Of a stretch of DNA of 64,000 nucleotides, positions 36,201-47,900 are shown in pieces; position 1 is the stretch's first letter; each line of letters opens with the position of its first letter. A model generated the notes under the pieces. The model was not told the origin of the DNA. It did not search any database and worked only from the letters and a program-made list of their open reading frames with translations. Source of the DNA: Coffea arabica (Eukaryota > Streptophyta > Magnoliopsida > Gentianales > Rubiaceae); assembly GCF_036785885.1 (NCBI RefSeq), contig NC_092323.1, positions 25,366,501-25,430,500 on the forward strand, written 5' to 3'. The position numbers and the translations under genes are program-made.

Positions 36201-38114
36201 TTTGCATTGGAGGGGGTGCTATTTCAACAGCTATTCCGCATGCCTTGCTCGCCACATATTTCTGAAGATCATATAGAGGATGAACTTCTGGCTCTTGAAG
36301 ATTTTCTACATACAGTTGCAGATGGATTATGGCATACCTTTTGGCACAAAAGCAAGCCCTTGCCCTTTTTTGTATCTTTTCCTCGCTATCCTGGATCCAA
36401 GTTCTATTCCATTGAGAAAGCAATATCAAGGGGGAGGCTAAAGGAGCTCTCTGGTGCAGCTCTGATGTCAAAAATTAGTGGGAATGTACATGTTCGCTGG
36501 GATGAGGTGGTCGTGTTTTCTTTATTCAAACATGACAGTGGAGTGGGAGATGAATTTAGTTTGTCTTCTACTGTTGCCTGTGAAGCACTATTCTATGCTA
36601 TCCACATACTTCTTGCTCGTAGTTTGAGTAGAAGTAACGCTGTTAGCAGTTACTCTGTTTATGTTTTAGTACTGGACTCTAAATTTGCCAGTGTGGTAAA
36701 ATTGGGTGGTGACCTTGGAAATCTTGAAGTTGACTTAAACAATCCATACCAATCCGTGGCAGAATGGATAAAGTTTCACGCTGAAGTTAGCTTTTCCCCT
36801 GTGGAGCAAATATGGAACAAGCTAGGAAATGTAAATTGGCGAGACATGGGGACTCTACAGCTGCTTTTGGCATCCTTTAATTGTATTGCTCAATGGATTG
36901 GACCGCCGAGAAAATCAATAGCCTCACTTGCAGCTGATCACAGCCTTCGTCTTCAGAAGCGCAGAGTTGAATGCCGCCTCATTGAGAATGAAAATGCACT
37001 GATCCCTTGTCAAGCTACTAGACATGATCATGGGGAAATTGTTGAATACCACAACAACCCAAACCCCAGCAAGCAAGGATCTCGTTTGAAGTTTAACCAG
37101 GATGAAATATTGGTTGTTGAAGACCACCTCCTCGAACAGAGAAGTTTCCAAATACACGAATGTCTGCTTGAAGGAAACTGCTGCTCCTACACTGCTGTGG
37201 CTTTGGCCCATCCCACGGAATTACTAATGTTACACATTGGTGCTCATACATCTCGTCTGGAACCATCATGGGAGGACATGAGTTTGTGGTATCAAGTCCA
37301 GAGACAAACTAAAGTTCTGAATATCCTAAAAGAACAGGGTATCACAAGCAAGTCTTTGCCTGAAAAAATTGCCTCGGGCAAAATTCTGCATTCTGGTCCT
37401 TGTGAGAAGCAGAGCCCTAAGGGATGCTGTGATCATCCTTGGTGTGGAACCCCAATACTTGTAACTTATCCAGTAGGAGAAACGCTTTCATCTATTTTAC
37501 CTTATCATGGTCCATTTTCAGCTGAAGAAGCCACCCGTTGTTGTCGAGACTGTCTTGCAGCCTTGAGGAGTGCAAAAATGGCCAACATCCAGCATGGTGA
37601 TATCTGTCCCGAAAACATAATCTGTGTCAGTGATAGCACAAGAGGCAGTTGCCTGTATGTCCTAGTCTCCTGGGGTCGAGCAATTTTGGAGGACAGAGAC
37701 AGTCCAGCAATAAATTTACAGTTTTCATCTGCACATGCACTACAGAACGCAAAGCTTTGTCCATCATCTGATGCAGAGAGTATTATTTACCTTATTTATT
37801 TTATTTGTGGAGGAAACATGCAGCAGCAAGATTCTATTGAATCAGCATTACAATGGAGGCAAAGATGCTGGGCTAAGCGTCTAATTCAGCAGCGGCTAGG
37901 TGAGGTTTCAGCCCTCTTGAAAGCATTTGCTGATTATGTAGACAGCCTTTGTGGAACACCATATCCAGTTGATTATGATACTTGGCTGAAGAGATTAAGT
38001 AGAGCTGTAGACAACTCGATCGACAGGGGGAAAACCATAGATGAAGTTTTGAGGATAAAGGATACTGGTGAGACTTCCGGAACTTCTGGTGGTGGAAATT
38101 CTTCAACATGCTAA
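30288..38114 (+). CDS. Large kinase-like protein (probable pseudokinase), three coding exons
   Basis: Proposed exons are 30288-30297 (ATGAGACTAG), 32526-32597 (ENQINDRDSSSGRSLDGSF) and 35916-38114. GT/AG borders fit, and phases 1 and 1 match. The main frame is open for 715 codons from 35967. Counting 35967 as residue 1, the C-terminal third resembles a protein kinase C-lobe: catalytic-loop-like HGDICPENI at 543-551, SWG at 568-570 in place of DFG, and an alpha-F-like DAESIIYLIY from 602. No Gly-rich loop or clear ATP lysine was seen. The missing DFG suggests a pseudokinase. I recall this as a conserved plant 'protein kinase family' group without a firm symbol. Exon 3 begins in a different frame from the main ORF, with TGA at 35954-35956, so one small indel or another acceptor (ttttag, 35936) must be explained. 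Confidence 0.75.
30890..31760. repeat. Diverged tandem duplication in intron 1
   Basis: Two copies of a roughly 450-bp block share 'aagtcctagtat' (30899, 31439), 'tctacatctccaagt' (31063, 31538) and 'atcatcatgcttat' (31203, 31668). Spacing changes from 541 to about 465 bp, so indels have accumulated. Confidence 0.75.
34073..34310. repeat. 119-bp tandem duplication in intron 2
   Basis: Two units start with 'aacagcaactaa' at 34073 and 34192 and share 'catgatcaagcagggga' (with one variant) and 'agaaactaaaaagta'. Confidence 0.85.
34971..35503. repeat. 267-bp tandem duplication in intron 2
   Basis: Two nearly identical units begin 'ttcttattgygtttcctg' at 34971 and 35238 and end at 'taccatttatg'. 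Only a handful of differences are seen by eye, so the duplication is recent. Confidence 0.92.
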
Positions 38115-39558
38115 AACTTAAAAGCAAAATTTGAAAAGATTGTAGTTCAGCTTTTGTTTTTTTACTTGCTTTGAGATTGAGATGAGTGTTTGGTGGTTTA
38201 TTTATATACTTCAGACTAATTTGAATTTAACATGTTGCTGTTTCAAATGAAGCGTCGCTGAATTTCAAATTCCATCTTTTGTGAAAGTTCGATTTTCCAT
38301 AAAATCAAATGTAAATGAATTCCATATAATTAAATGTAAATGAAATTTGTGGCTTCATTTTGTTGTTTTCAAAAGGATAGTATCCTATGCTCAATTTGGA
38401 TTGATGCCAGCAGGAAGATGAAAAAAGAAAAAGAAAAACAAGAAATGTCAACGAAACAAATTGTGGACGTGTCTTTCATACTTCAAGAGTGAAAAATCAG
38501 TTATAAATCTAGTTGACTATCAGATCATTTCAAGGTAAGTTTTCATGTACGTGGCAGAAGTAGGAAATTGTTACTTCCTACTGGGAGTTTGTGGCAGTAA
38601 TTTGAATCAAAGGATGGAATTGTTTGCTCAAGTTTCTTGTCTACTCAGAATTCATGAACTGATCTGAGGCCCTGTTTGATATCCATTTGATAATAAAAAA
38701 TAGAGCATTTAAATTAATTAAGTGGTACTGAATTTTTTAAACAAAACTTATTATAAAAATAAGTAATAAATTATTCACTTATTATTTAATGTGATAATAC
38801 ATTCAAATGTATTAGATTTAGTACTTAACAATTCACTAATTTATTAGATTTAGACTTCAAATTTTAATTTTATTAAACGCACTCCTAAGTCGTTTCCTTA
38901 ACCTAAATATTATTTTATGATTTTGACAAAAAAAACAGAGGAGCTTAACAAAGCATTGAGCCCAAACTTTGCTATGTCCAAATGCTAACAGTTTTGTCTT
39001 TGAAACTTAGTGCAACACAAGGTGCAACACAAGGAGAGAGAGGAACGGCAGCCATGAAGGGTGATTAGAAAGAGAGAGGTACGACAGGCATGAAGGGTGT
39101 TCAGATGATGGAGGAGGAGAAAAGAGGGGAAAAGAACCATCCAAACAAGATTAAAAATCTATGGTTCTAAGCTTTTTACATGAAGATTATTGATAGAAAA
39201 CCCTAGAATTCTATGATCTTGTCATAAGAACACTTTATGCATGTTTAGCACGAAGTTACATGAATGAATGTAGGGTGAGATTTTAAACGGTTTTCATGGC
39301 TGTGAGCCTGTGACCGTCTCCTTGCAGCCACTATCTCCTCGCCGCCGTGATAATGGTTGTGATAGGAATAGATGTTTGGAAGATGTTTTGATTAAACAAA
39401 AAGGATTTTCAAGGATGAAACTTGGTTTTGGAAATAGAGGGTTTTGATAGATTGTTTTACTATATTCTCGAACATATTTTGATGACTTGTAAGTAAGTTT
39501 GTGTATATATTTTTTACGAAATTTTACATATTTATCAAGTTATGTGCATACACGAGGA
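38115..39558. other. 3' UTR of the kinase-like gene and intergenic DNA
   Basis: The first 150-200 bp are probably 3' UTR. A MITE-like AT-rich stretch follows 'gaggccctgtttgatatcc' at about 38666-38885, but I could not define its ends. No gene is seen. Confidence 0.4.
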
Positions 39559-40427
39559 GTGTCAATCGAGCTTTTTGAACTAGGTTTTAGCAAATCCAAA
39601 CTCGACTCACAAATTATATGGACTTTTGGGTTTTAACCTCATATTAAAAAGGTTTAAATAACTCACATTATTATATGAGTTTCGGGCTCAATTCGAGCTT
39701 GACCCAAACTTATAATTCATTACATAATTATATAAAATATATATTTTATAATTATGAATTAATACAAATTTACATATAAATTATTAACAATTTATGTCAT
39801 AATATGTAGTAGTATTCAAGGCATACACAAACTAATAGAAAAAATATTTGTAAAATATTTTGAGTATATTTGTTAAAATCATTTTCAAGAAAATTGGTTT
39901 TATATTTTGAAAATACATATGTAAAAAAAATCACCAAAATAAAAGTTATAAAAAGCAGTTATTTGGTAGTTATTCATAACCATAATAGGTAGTTGCTAAT
40001 TAAAATTAAGATTTACTAAATAAGTTAAAAAATATAATTACTTGGTAAAAAATCATATTGGTAGTGATAGTTATCAAAGATAGATAGATTTTTGTTTATA
40101 CCAAAAGTTCCCTCATCATTAAGGGTAGTTTAGGAAGTATATAAAGTGATAGATTTTTATTTCCTCAAAACCCTCTCCTTTCCTTTTATATATAGTCTAG
40201 ATAATTATAAATTAGATATTATTATATACATGTTACATATATAATTATACTCATATATGGAACGGTTTTTAATTGGACTTGAACCTAGTATGACCCAAAC
40301 TCGACTCACATTGAGTTCGTACCTAATATTAGGTCCAATTTCTGCTCAATCCAACTAAAACTTAGGTTCAATAAGTTTTTTTGGAACCAAATGAACTGAA
40401 TTCGAGCTAGCCCAACCCCATTGACAT
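39559..40427. mobile_element. Possible TIR element (MITE-like)
   Basis: The left end 'gtgtcaatcgagc' and the right end 'ccccattgacat' are imperfect inverted repeats around an AT-rich core with repeated 'gacccaaactcgactcac'-type words near each end. No clear TSD. Confidence 0.35.
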
Positions 40428-41569
40428 AGACTACTTGTACAAAACTCGGGGTAACCAGTTTCCAATTATTAGAGTGGGGATGATATGCTTTAATCTATAT
40501 CTTTATGTTATTTATTGTATTTGGTCAAACTTAACTACCAAATAATAATGTTTCTAAGTAATGTGCGGTTAACAGTAAAGTTAGGATATGTTACTTGAAA
40601 TGTACTAGAATAAGATCGTAGTTGAATAAATGCTTTTTGGGCTGTATAATTTTAGCAGATTGGATCTAATATCTTTTATTCGAAGAAGTGCTTTTAGGGT
40701 TCGTTGGTTGGATGTAAAATGTTTTCTTTAAGAAAATATTTCCCACAGAAGATATTTTCCTGGAAAATCATTTCCTTCTTCATAATTTTTAGGTGTTTGG
40801 GTAGTATAGTGAAAATATTTTCCAAATTAATTTTTTGATGTTGTCCTACCTTCAAACATTGCTCTCTTTATCAATCGCTTTTACATTCTATCCACTATAA
40901 CCATTTTTGAATTTTTTTTTATTTTTCAACCCATTATAACCATACATTCATTTCCATCAAAATTGGATGATCTTGTATTTGCGATTCTAAAAAAGCTTTG
41001 CTAGACTACATATTACTTACTAGAAAGTTTGTCGTATATTTTTCTCTCGTCTTTTTTTTTGGTGTTGTTTGGGTAACCCTCTTTTCTTTTCTTTTTTTTC
41101 ATCAATATACTTCTCATGCTAATTGTCAAGGGCCAAAAAAACTGTTTAATAACTAAAAATGGTTTAAAAAAAAAGAAGAAGAAATGCGTGCAAAATAATC
41201 ACTAAGACTAAATCATGAAAAGTATGAATTTTCCCACTTGTCATAACATAACATTCATAAATACTCAGAAGTGGGTGATTCAACTTCCAATGCATAAATG
41301 GTAAACTTAAGGAAAAGAAAAAAAAATAAAAGAAAAAGGCATTAGATAGGATATAGAGCCCGTTACACAAAGGTAGTTCACTAGTCACACACTACAAGGT
41401 TTTGTTTTAATAATTAGTAACTAAAAAAAGATCATGTTGCAGAAAGAAGAATGCAAAATAAGCTTCTGTGGCAGCACATTTTCATACGCCAAGAAGAAAA
41501 CATCAGATTGAACTGGCCAATCATTCATTTGGCAGTTCTCATACCTTTCAAAGGCTTTACTGCAGCTGG

Positions 41570-42125
41570 TTAATCCCGATTTAAGGTTGTTCCTTTTACC
41601 ATTGCACATGGATTCCATGCAAGATCCATTGGAAAACTAGAGTCATCCTTAATATCATATGCTTCTCGTACTATTAGCATCAGCTTCTTGACCTTAATCC
41701 AGAAGCATTTAAGACAAAGCACCAATTGATCCAATGACTCAATCTTGAAGGTACAATGCAAAACTTGGAAAGCACTAACAGCAAGGGAGCAGCAGGGTAA
41801 TCAACCCTTGAGGACAACCAGCCCATATAAGGCCATTGTACAACACCATAAGGAAGAACCAAACTCCAATCCAATTTTTGGAGTAAGCAACGATTTCAAT
41901 GACCAAAGCCAGCAGTGAAATAGCAAGAAAGGCCTTTAAAAACTTATACAACCTCCCTTTGTGATTGTAATCTTCATCTGTTGCATCAGAATGGTAAGAT
42001 GTTTCTTGACTAATACAAACTTTGCCAACAAACACATGGCTAGCCATGGAATACATCCTAGAGCTCTTTGTGGTTTGAGAAATAGAAGCCACGTAAACTA
42101 CACATAGAACTTCTGCTGGTCCTGC
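41570..42125 (-). pseudogene. CSLC (xyloglucan glucan synthase) N-terminal pseudogene
   Basis: Reverse-strand reading in at least three frames gives pieces in the order of a plant CSLC N-terminus. They are TWLLFLKPQRALGCIPWLA (42107 down), GRLYKFLKAFLAISLLALV (about 41955), VVQWPYMGWLSSRVDY (about 41850), LDQLVLCLKCFWIKVKK (about 41735) and DIKDDSSFPM (about 41660). CSLC proteins are Golgi multispanning synthases of the xyloglucan backbone. The family has the same 'TW-LLLKAHRA', 'W-Y--WLS-R-DY' and 'SLDRLVLCLGCFWIK' blocks. Frameshifts near 41955, 41860 and 41750 and loss of everything downstream (no glycosyltransferase D-D-D-QxxRW domain) show a dead fragment. An acceptor-like 'ttattgcag' lies just upstream near 42127. 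Confidence 0.75.
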
Positions 42126-42727
42126 AATAAGAATGAACTGGAATCATTGACTTAACTTCTACAAGGGTGACTATCACGCCTTCAAGAAGAAAAGGTTGGC
42201 CTCAATCGTTCAAAATGTATGCTATTGCATGCATGTTATCAGCCATAATCCTCGAGTACTTTTCACAATGTACAAGTCCTTGGATCACATCATCAGCACT
42301 TAATAGTTAAAAAAAGAACCTGAATCGATTAACTTGCTCATTTCAAAGAAGCTGTCTAGTTTATCGTGAAGAAAGAAACATCTGTAACCAAAAAAAAAAA
42401 ACAATTCTAATCGCCATTTTATGGTAATAATAAAGCAACAATGAATGAACTGATCGAACACAATTAACTAAAATCAGCAGTTAAATGTCTTGCTCCTGCA
42501 TACCACATTCAATTGAACACTGAAAATCATACCGAAAGAATTGCGACTCGAGAAGCACATATATACAATATCAAAGACTAACTAATGAACAATCACTACC
42601 GAAAGACCATTAGCTTAGCATTGCATTGCAGCAAGAACCATCACTATAAAAGTATATATAACTTACGGATCCAAAAAAGAAATTTAGCTTGTGAAACAAA
42701 ATAGTCAAATAATTCCATTAGTTCCAG

Positions 42728-43124
42728 TAGGGCTGCAAACGAGCCGAGTCGAATCAAATTTTGGCATAATCGAGCCGAGCCTTAACTTATTTTTATTGAA
42801 CTCGAACTCAAGCTCGAGCTCGACGAGCTGACAATTTAAAGCTCGAGCTCGAGCTCGGCTCGAATAAAAAATAATTATTTTATTTTAAAATAAATAAATA
42901 AAATAATATTTTTTCTTAATAAATAATAAAATATTAAGGATATATATGTAATTTTACTATTAAAATAAAAAATATATATACTATTAAAATATATATATAT
43001 ATACTCGAGCTCGCAAGCTAACGAGCTTAATATTTTGAGCTCGAGTTCGAGCTCGAATTTGACTCGAGCCAATTCGAGCTCTACTCGAACGGCTCGCGAG
43101 CGACTCGGTTCGTTTGCAGCCCTA
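42728..43124. mobile_element. hAT-type MITE, 397 bp, 8-bp TSD
   Basis: The termini are TAGGGCTGCAAACGAGCCGA and the complement of CGGTTCGTTTGCAGCCCTA. They are flanked by AGTTCCAG at 42720-42727 and 43125-43132. An 8-bp TSD and a TIR starting TAGGG fit hAT. Subterminal regions are packed with 'gagctcgagctcg' palindromes around an AT-rich core; no transposase. Confidence 0.9.
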
Positions 43125-43132
43125 AGTTCCAG

Positions 43133-44224
43133 TACGAAGCAGCCAACAATCCCTCATCTATTGATGTCTATGTACTTGTATTTCACATTGTTAAGATTAA
43201 CACTCGTTAGTACAAGTGTTATGCTTAACATAGGTGCTCCCACAACTTAAAAGGCATACTTCAAGTTCCAAACATAAACGTGCACACAACAACTTGTCAA
43301 GGATTAACATGGGAAAACAAAGAATTAAACCACAAAAGGTCCATAAATGAAACGAAATAGAAAGCTAATGTGTGACCATTTTCTCCTCTAATTTTTATTT
43401 AGGTATTTTCTTCTCTACTTTAAGCAATTTTGTTCATGTAGAAATTGCCCAATTCCGTTATAGGCCACCACCCGAAGGGAATTTCACACAAAATCACCAA
43501 AAGTTAAAAAATATCAACAAATTCATTGGACATAGCTGAGAACTGTAGATGCCAAAGTTTGGAGCAATCAATGCTTACCAAGCCCATTAAATTCCAATAG
43601 TATTATTGGAAAAAAATTATATATAAAAAATAACATGTAAAAGATTTTGAATTCATCGTCTTAAATTCTCAAACTTTCAAATGTAAAAGGTTTTGAAATC
43701 ATCATCTTAAATTTGCAAAATCTCCAAAACTAGAGAGATATTTTAGAGATTTTTTTTTTCAAATAATAAAACCCAGTCAAGATTACGTGTAACCTCACCT
43801 TGTTGGGGTCGAAGAGATTGCCAGCCAATGAAGATGATGGTTCTCACCTGAATCATAGTCGCTCTTCAGCCTCTCTTCTTCTCTCTGCCGCTCAGTCCCG
43901 GCATCTCTATTGTTTGGGCGAGGCGACTTTGCCTCCTATTTCATTTTGTTTTGGTGGATGCGAGACAAGATACGCGTCCTTTCTAAATATGAAAATAACT
44001 TCATCAATGCACAAATGTAAGAAAACATTTTACTACCTAAGAAAACATTTTGCAAACTTATTAATTAGTTACCAAATACTGGAAAATCTGAAAAATGGTT
44101 TCTTGAAATTATTTTCATTTGAAACAAACAGACCCTTAAAAAGGAAGAATAGGTTGGTTGGTTTACAAATTTTGTCCGTTAATGCTTTCTTAAAATTTTA
44201 ATTGCATACTTGGACGCAAAGCAG
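43133..44224. other. No recognisable gene
   Basis: Mostly AT-rich. A GC-richer patch at 43800-43960 has a reverse-strand splice-donor-like AACAAG/gtgagg, but its translation resembles nothing I know. It could be a leftover leader exon. Confidence 0.35.
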
Positions 44225-44307
44225 GAAGTGCATAGGAGGGCTTGCAAGCAATTTAAGGGACTCTTTGACAAGAATCCTAGAGAAATTTTAGAAGCTGGAG
44301 TTTGAGA
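44225..44307 (+). pseudogene. PASTICCINO1-like FKBP, C-terminal exon, left part
   Basis: After an acceptor-like 'gcaaagcag', the frame reads EVHRRACKQFKGLFDKNP then REILEAG. The 'KQFKGLFDKKPGEI' signature follows the TPR domain in plant PAS1-type multidomain FKBP immunophilins. The reading is cut by the copia element whose 5' LTR starts at 44308. The last five bases, TGAGA, are the left target duplication (GGAGA on the right); the G-to-T change creates a stop. The right part is at 52694-52876, in the matching frame. FKBP and TPR exons were not seen upstream, so this is an orphan last exon. Confidence 0.62.
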
Positions 44308-44976
44308 TGATGTAACTAAATGAGTATTTCGAAAGATTTTGTCCCACATTGAAAAACAAAAGAGATTCCCATCATTTTATAATGCTTAGTTTTTTATTGG
44401 ATTTGTGTTAGATTGGTAACTAGTGCGGTCTCACGCACATGAGAGGGAAGTTGAGTTGGGCCGATTCAATACAAATTGACGGATTTGCACCCCCCAAGTG
44501 CATGGGTTAAACATGACCCAAGATAGAGTTTTACTCTTCTTATATTTTACAAGATGTAACCTCACCAAGATAAGATCTTGTCTCATCTCATCTCTTAAAC
44601 ATTCCTTTCTTTTATATTACACAAACTCAGGCACTTTTTTTTTTTGGTTAACAAAATTTATATCTTATCCTCTTCAACGTATCTGAACCCTATAAATATC
44701 AGCTGCTCCCACTTTAAAAAGTGCACTCAGAGTTTACAGTAGAAAGCTTCCTGCCAGTTCTGTTCCTCTTCTTCTTCTCATTTTCCCCTCTCTATTGGAT
44801 TTACACAACGTTTGTTAGTTTTGACCCTTCTTGTTTATACTAAAAAGAAGGCTTGTTTAATTTTGGGAAAATATTTCAACCTGCTGAAATAGTTTTTTAG
44901 AATAGTGTTATTAAGTACGACTCAAGCTTTATTTTTATTATGTTTACTTAACATTGTTTTGGCTATTTATACAACA
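44308..44976 (+). repeat. 5' LTR of the old copia element
   Basis: 669 bp, from TGATGTAACTAAATGAG to TTTATACAACA. It aligns with the 3' LTR through 'ataatgcttagttttt', 'accaagataagatct' and 'ctataaatatcag'. The inner edge is where the copies diverge. Confidence 0.8.
44691..44698 (+). promoter_or_regulatory. Probable LTR TATA box
   Basis: TATAAATA, conserved in the 3' LTR near 52408 ('cctataaatatcag'). Confidence 0.55.
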
Positions 44977-44988
44977 ATCTAAGAAACT

Positions 44989-47900
44989 ATGACCTCCAAC
45001 AATGTTAACACCTCACAACCTGCATCTGCATCAGTTGCAGTCGCACTACCATTGGCCAAGCCTTTTCCGGACATTTTCAAATTGAAGTTTTTGCCAATGA
45101 AAACTTCAAAAGGTGGTAAGAACGGGTGCACTCTCTACTTGACATACATGGAGTGACCTATGTACTGATAGAAGCACAACCAGCTACAACAGTGGATATC
45201 AAGACACAAGAATTGTGACAATATGCCAATAAGGTATGTCAGCATACTATCTTACAAACATTTTCAAATGAACTATTTGACGTGTATTGTAGCTGCAAGG
45301 AAGTTAAGACAATTTGAGAAGCTTTGATAACAAAGTTTACTGCCGAAAACGCCACCAAACAAAAATTCGTTGTGGAAAAGTACAATCAATGGCAGATGAC
45401 AGACGACAAAGAAATAAAAGTACAAATTATCACGGAGTACCAAATGCTACTTGAGAATTTGAAAATTGAAGACATAAACTTGCCCGAAAAGTTTGATTCT
45501 GGCATGCTGATTGAAAAGCTACCTGAATCGTGGACTGACTACAAACAGAAAAATTGCACCATTGATGAGCTCGCGAAACATATTTGGAATGAAGATTCCA
45601 ATAGGAAGGAGTTAAGAGTTATCAAATCTAAGAAGATGACTCTCAAAACTAACCTGGTACAAAGCAACAATAAGAGGTACGCCAATAAGTCCCAAAATTA
45701 CAAACCCAATAATCCCAACAACTTTAAGAAGAAGAAAGGCAATTGCTATATTTGTGGGAAACTAGGACACCATGCTGCTCAGTGTAGGCACAAAAAGAAA
45801 GGTGACAAAGCAAATACCAATCCTCCTAAGATTAATTTATCCGAAAGGTATGATATAATTGCTGCAATCATCTCTCAAGTCAACATTGCAGCTAATATGA
45901 AAGAATGGATAGTAGACTTAGGGCTACTCGGCACATATGTGCAAATCGAGAAACATTTTCCTCCTATACTCCAATAAAGAATGATAAAGAGGTGATCTAC
46001 TTTGGAGACTCATGAATTGCTAAGTTCTTGGTAAGGGCAAAGTAATCTTAAAACTCATTTCAGAAAAAACTTTGATCCTCAATGATGTGTTACATGTGCC
46101 AAATATTTGGATAAATCTGATTTCTATAGCATTGTTAGGAAAAGTTGGGGTGAAAATATCATTTGAATCTGACAAGATTTTAATAACAAAAAATAATGTA
46201 TTTGTGGGTAAGGGCTATTGTAATCAGGGACTCTTTTTACTTAACATTTCAAATGTGATTAATGAAAATGCATCTTCTTTTGCTTATATTATTGATTCAA
46301 TTTCTTTATGACATGCTAGATTATGACATGTTAATGTTAGCTACATAAAGAAAATGCAATTACTTGGGTTACTTTCTAGTGTTAATAATAACGACATGAA
46401 AAATGTGAAATATAGCAGAAACTAAAATAACAAAGAAAAATTGTATAACTATCCAAAGAGAAACTGAAATATTTAATTTAATTCACACAGATTTAGGTGA
46501 TTTAAAAAAACTATGACTAGAGGAGGAAAAAGATATTATATTACTTTTATAAATGATTATTCTAGATATACTAAACTTTATTTATTTAGAAATAAAGATG
46601 ATACTCATAATAATAAGAAAATAAAAAAAAATTAGATCTGATAGAGAGGGTGAATACTTAGTTTTACATAAGTTTTGTGAACATGAAGGCATAATACATG
46701 AAATAACACCTCCTTTTCTCCAGAATCTAGCGGAGTAGCTGAAAGAAAAAATAGAACACTACAAAAAATGATGAATTCTGTGTTAGTTAGTTCTCATGCT
46801 TCTAATAATCTATGGGGAAAAGCTATATTATCTACATGTCATCTACAAAATAGGATTTCAAATAAAAAGACTGACAAAACATCTTATGAGGTATGAAAAA
46901 ATTATAAATCAAATTTAAAATATTTAAAGGTATGGGAGTGTCTTGCTAAACTATTATTACCTGAACCTAAGAAAAGAAAATTAGATTCTAAAACTTGTGA
47001 TTGTATGTTTATTGGATATGTTGTACATAGTGCTGCATATAAGTTTCTTGTTTTAAGAAGTGATGTGGTTGATTGTAATACAATTATTGAGACAAAGAAT
47101 ACTGAGTTCTTTGACCATTTTTTTCCACTGTCCAATAAAATTTCTCATGCACCTGTTGAAATAAATAGAGAAGTAATCTCTAATGAGGAATTGAGAAGAA
47201 GTAAAAGGTCGAGAAAAGAATTTTTCTATGGAAATGATTTTCAAACTTTTCTTGTTGATAATGATTCTTTAACTTATTCTGATGTTATTTCTTCTCCTGA
47301 TTACGAGTTTTGGGAAGAAGTAATTAAATTTGAAATCGATTCCATTATGAAAAATAAAACCTGAATTTTGGTAGATTTACCCTGTGGTGCAAAATCTATT
47401 GGTTGCAAATAGATTTTTAAAAGAAAATATAATTCGGATGGTTCTATAGAAAAATACAAAACTCATTTAGTAGCAAATGAATTTTCTCAAAAATGAAATA
47501 TTGGCTATTTTGATACAGTTGTACCAGTAACAAGAATTTCTTCTATTCATATTTTATTTGCTTTAGTTTCTATCTGTAAACTTGTTGTCCATCAAATGGA
47601 TGTCAAAACAATTGTTGTTCAAAAAATCTTTTTTAACTTATTTTGATTCTATTTTTTCTCTTGATTGCGAGTTTGGAAAAGAAGTAATTAAATCTAAAAT
47701 CGATTGTATTATAAAAAATAAAATCTAGATTTTGATAGATTTAACCCCTAATACAAAACCTATTGGTTGCAAATTAATTTTTAAAAGAAAATATAATTCG
47801 GATGGTTCTATAGAAAAATACAAAAGTCGTTTAGTAGCAAAAGAATTTTCACAAAAACGAAATATTGACTATTTTGACCCATTTGCACCAGTAACAAGAA

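Larger units (their letters stand above)
40694..44140. mobile_element. Possible pair of TIR ends around the CSLC pseudogene
   Basis: The left end 'agggttcgttggttggatg', followed by 'gtaaaatgttttctt', is partly mirrored at the right by the complement of 'gaaacaaacagaccctta' with 'gaaaacattttac' inside. No matching TSD was found, so these may be two unrelated MITE ends facing each other. Confidence 0.25.

Noticed and set aside
36160..36471. Reverse and alternative-frame ORFs in the kinase-like exon
   Set aside because: They are shadows of a long open frame with clear protein-like composition.
43800..44201. Forward ORF of 133 residues
   Set aside because: It runs across a GC-rich patch into MITE-like DNA, with no family resemblance; a splice-donor-like site on the opposite strand argues against it.
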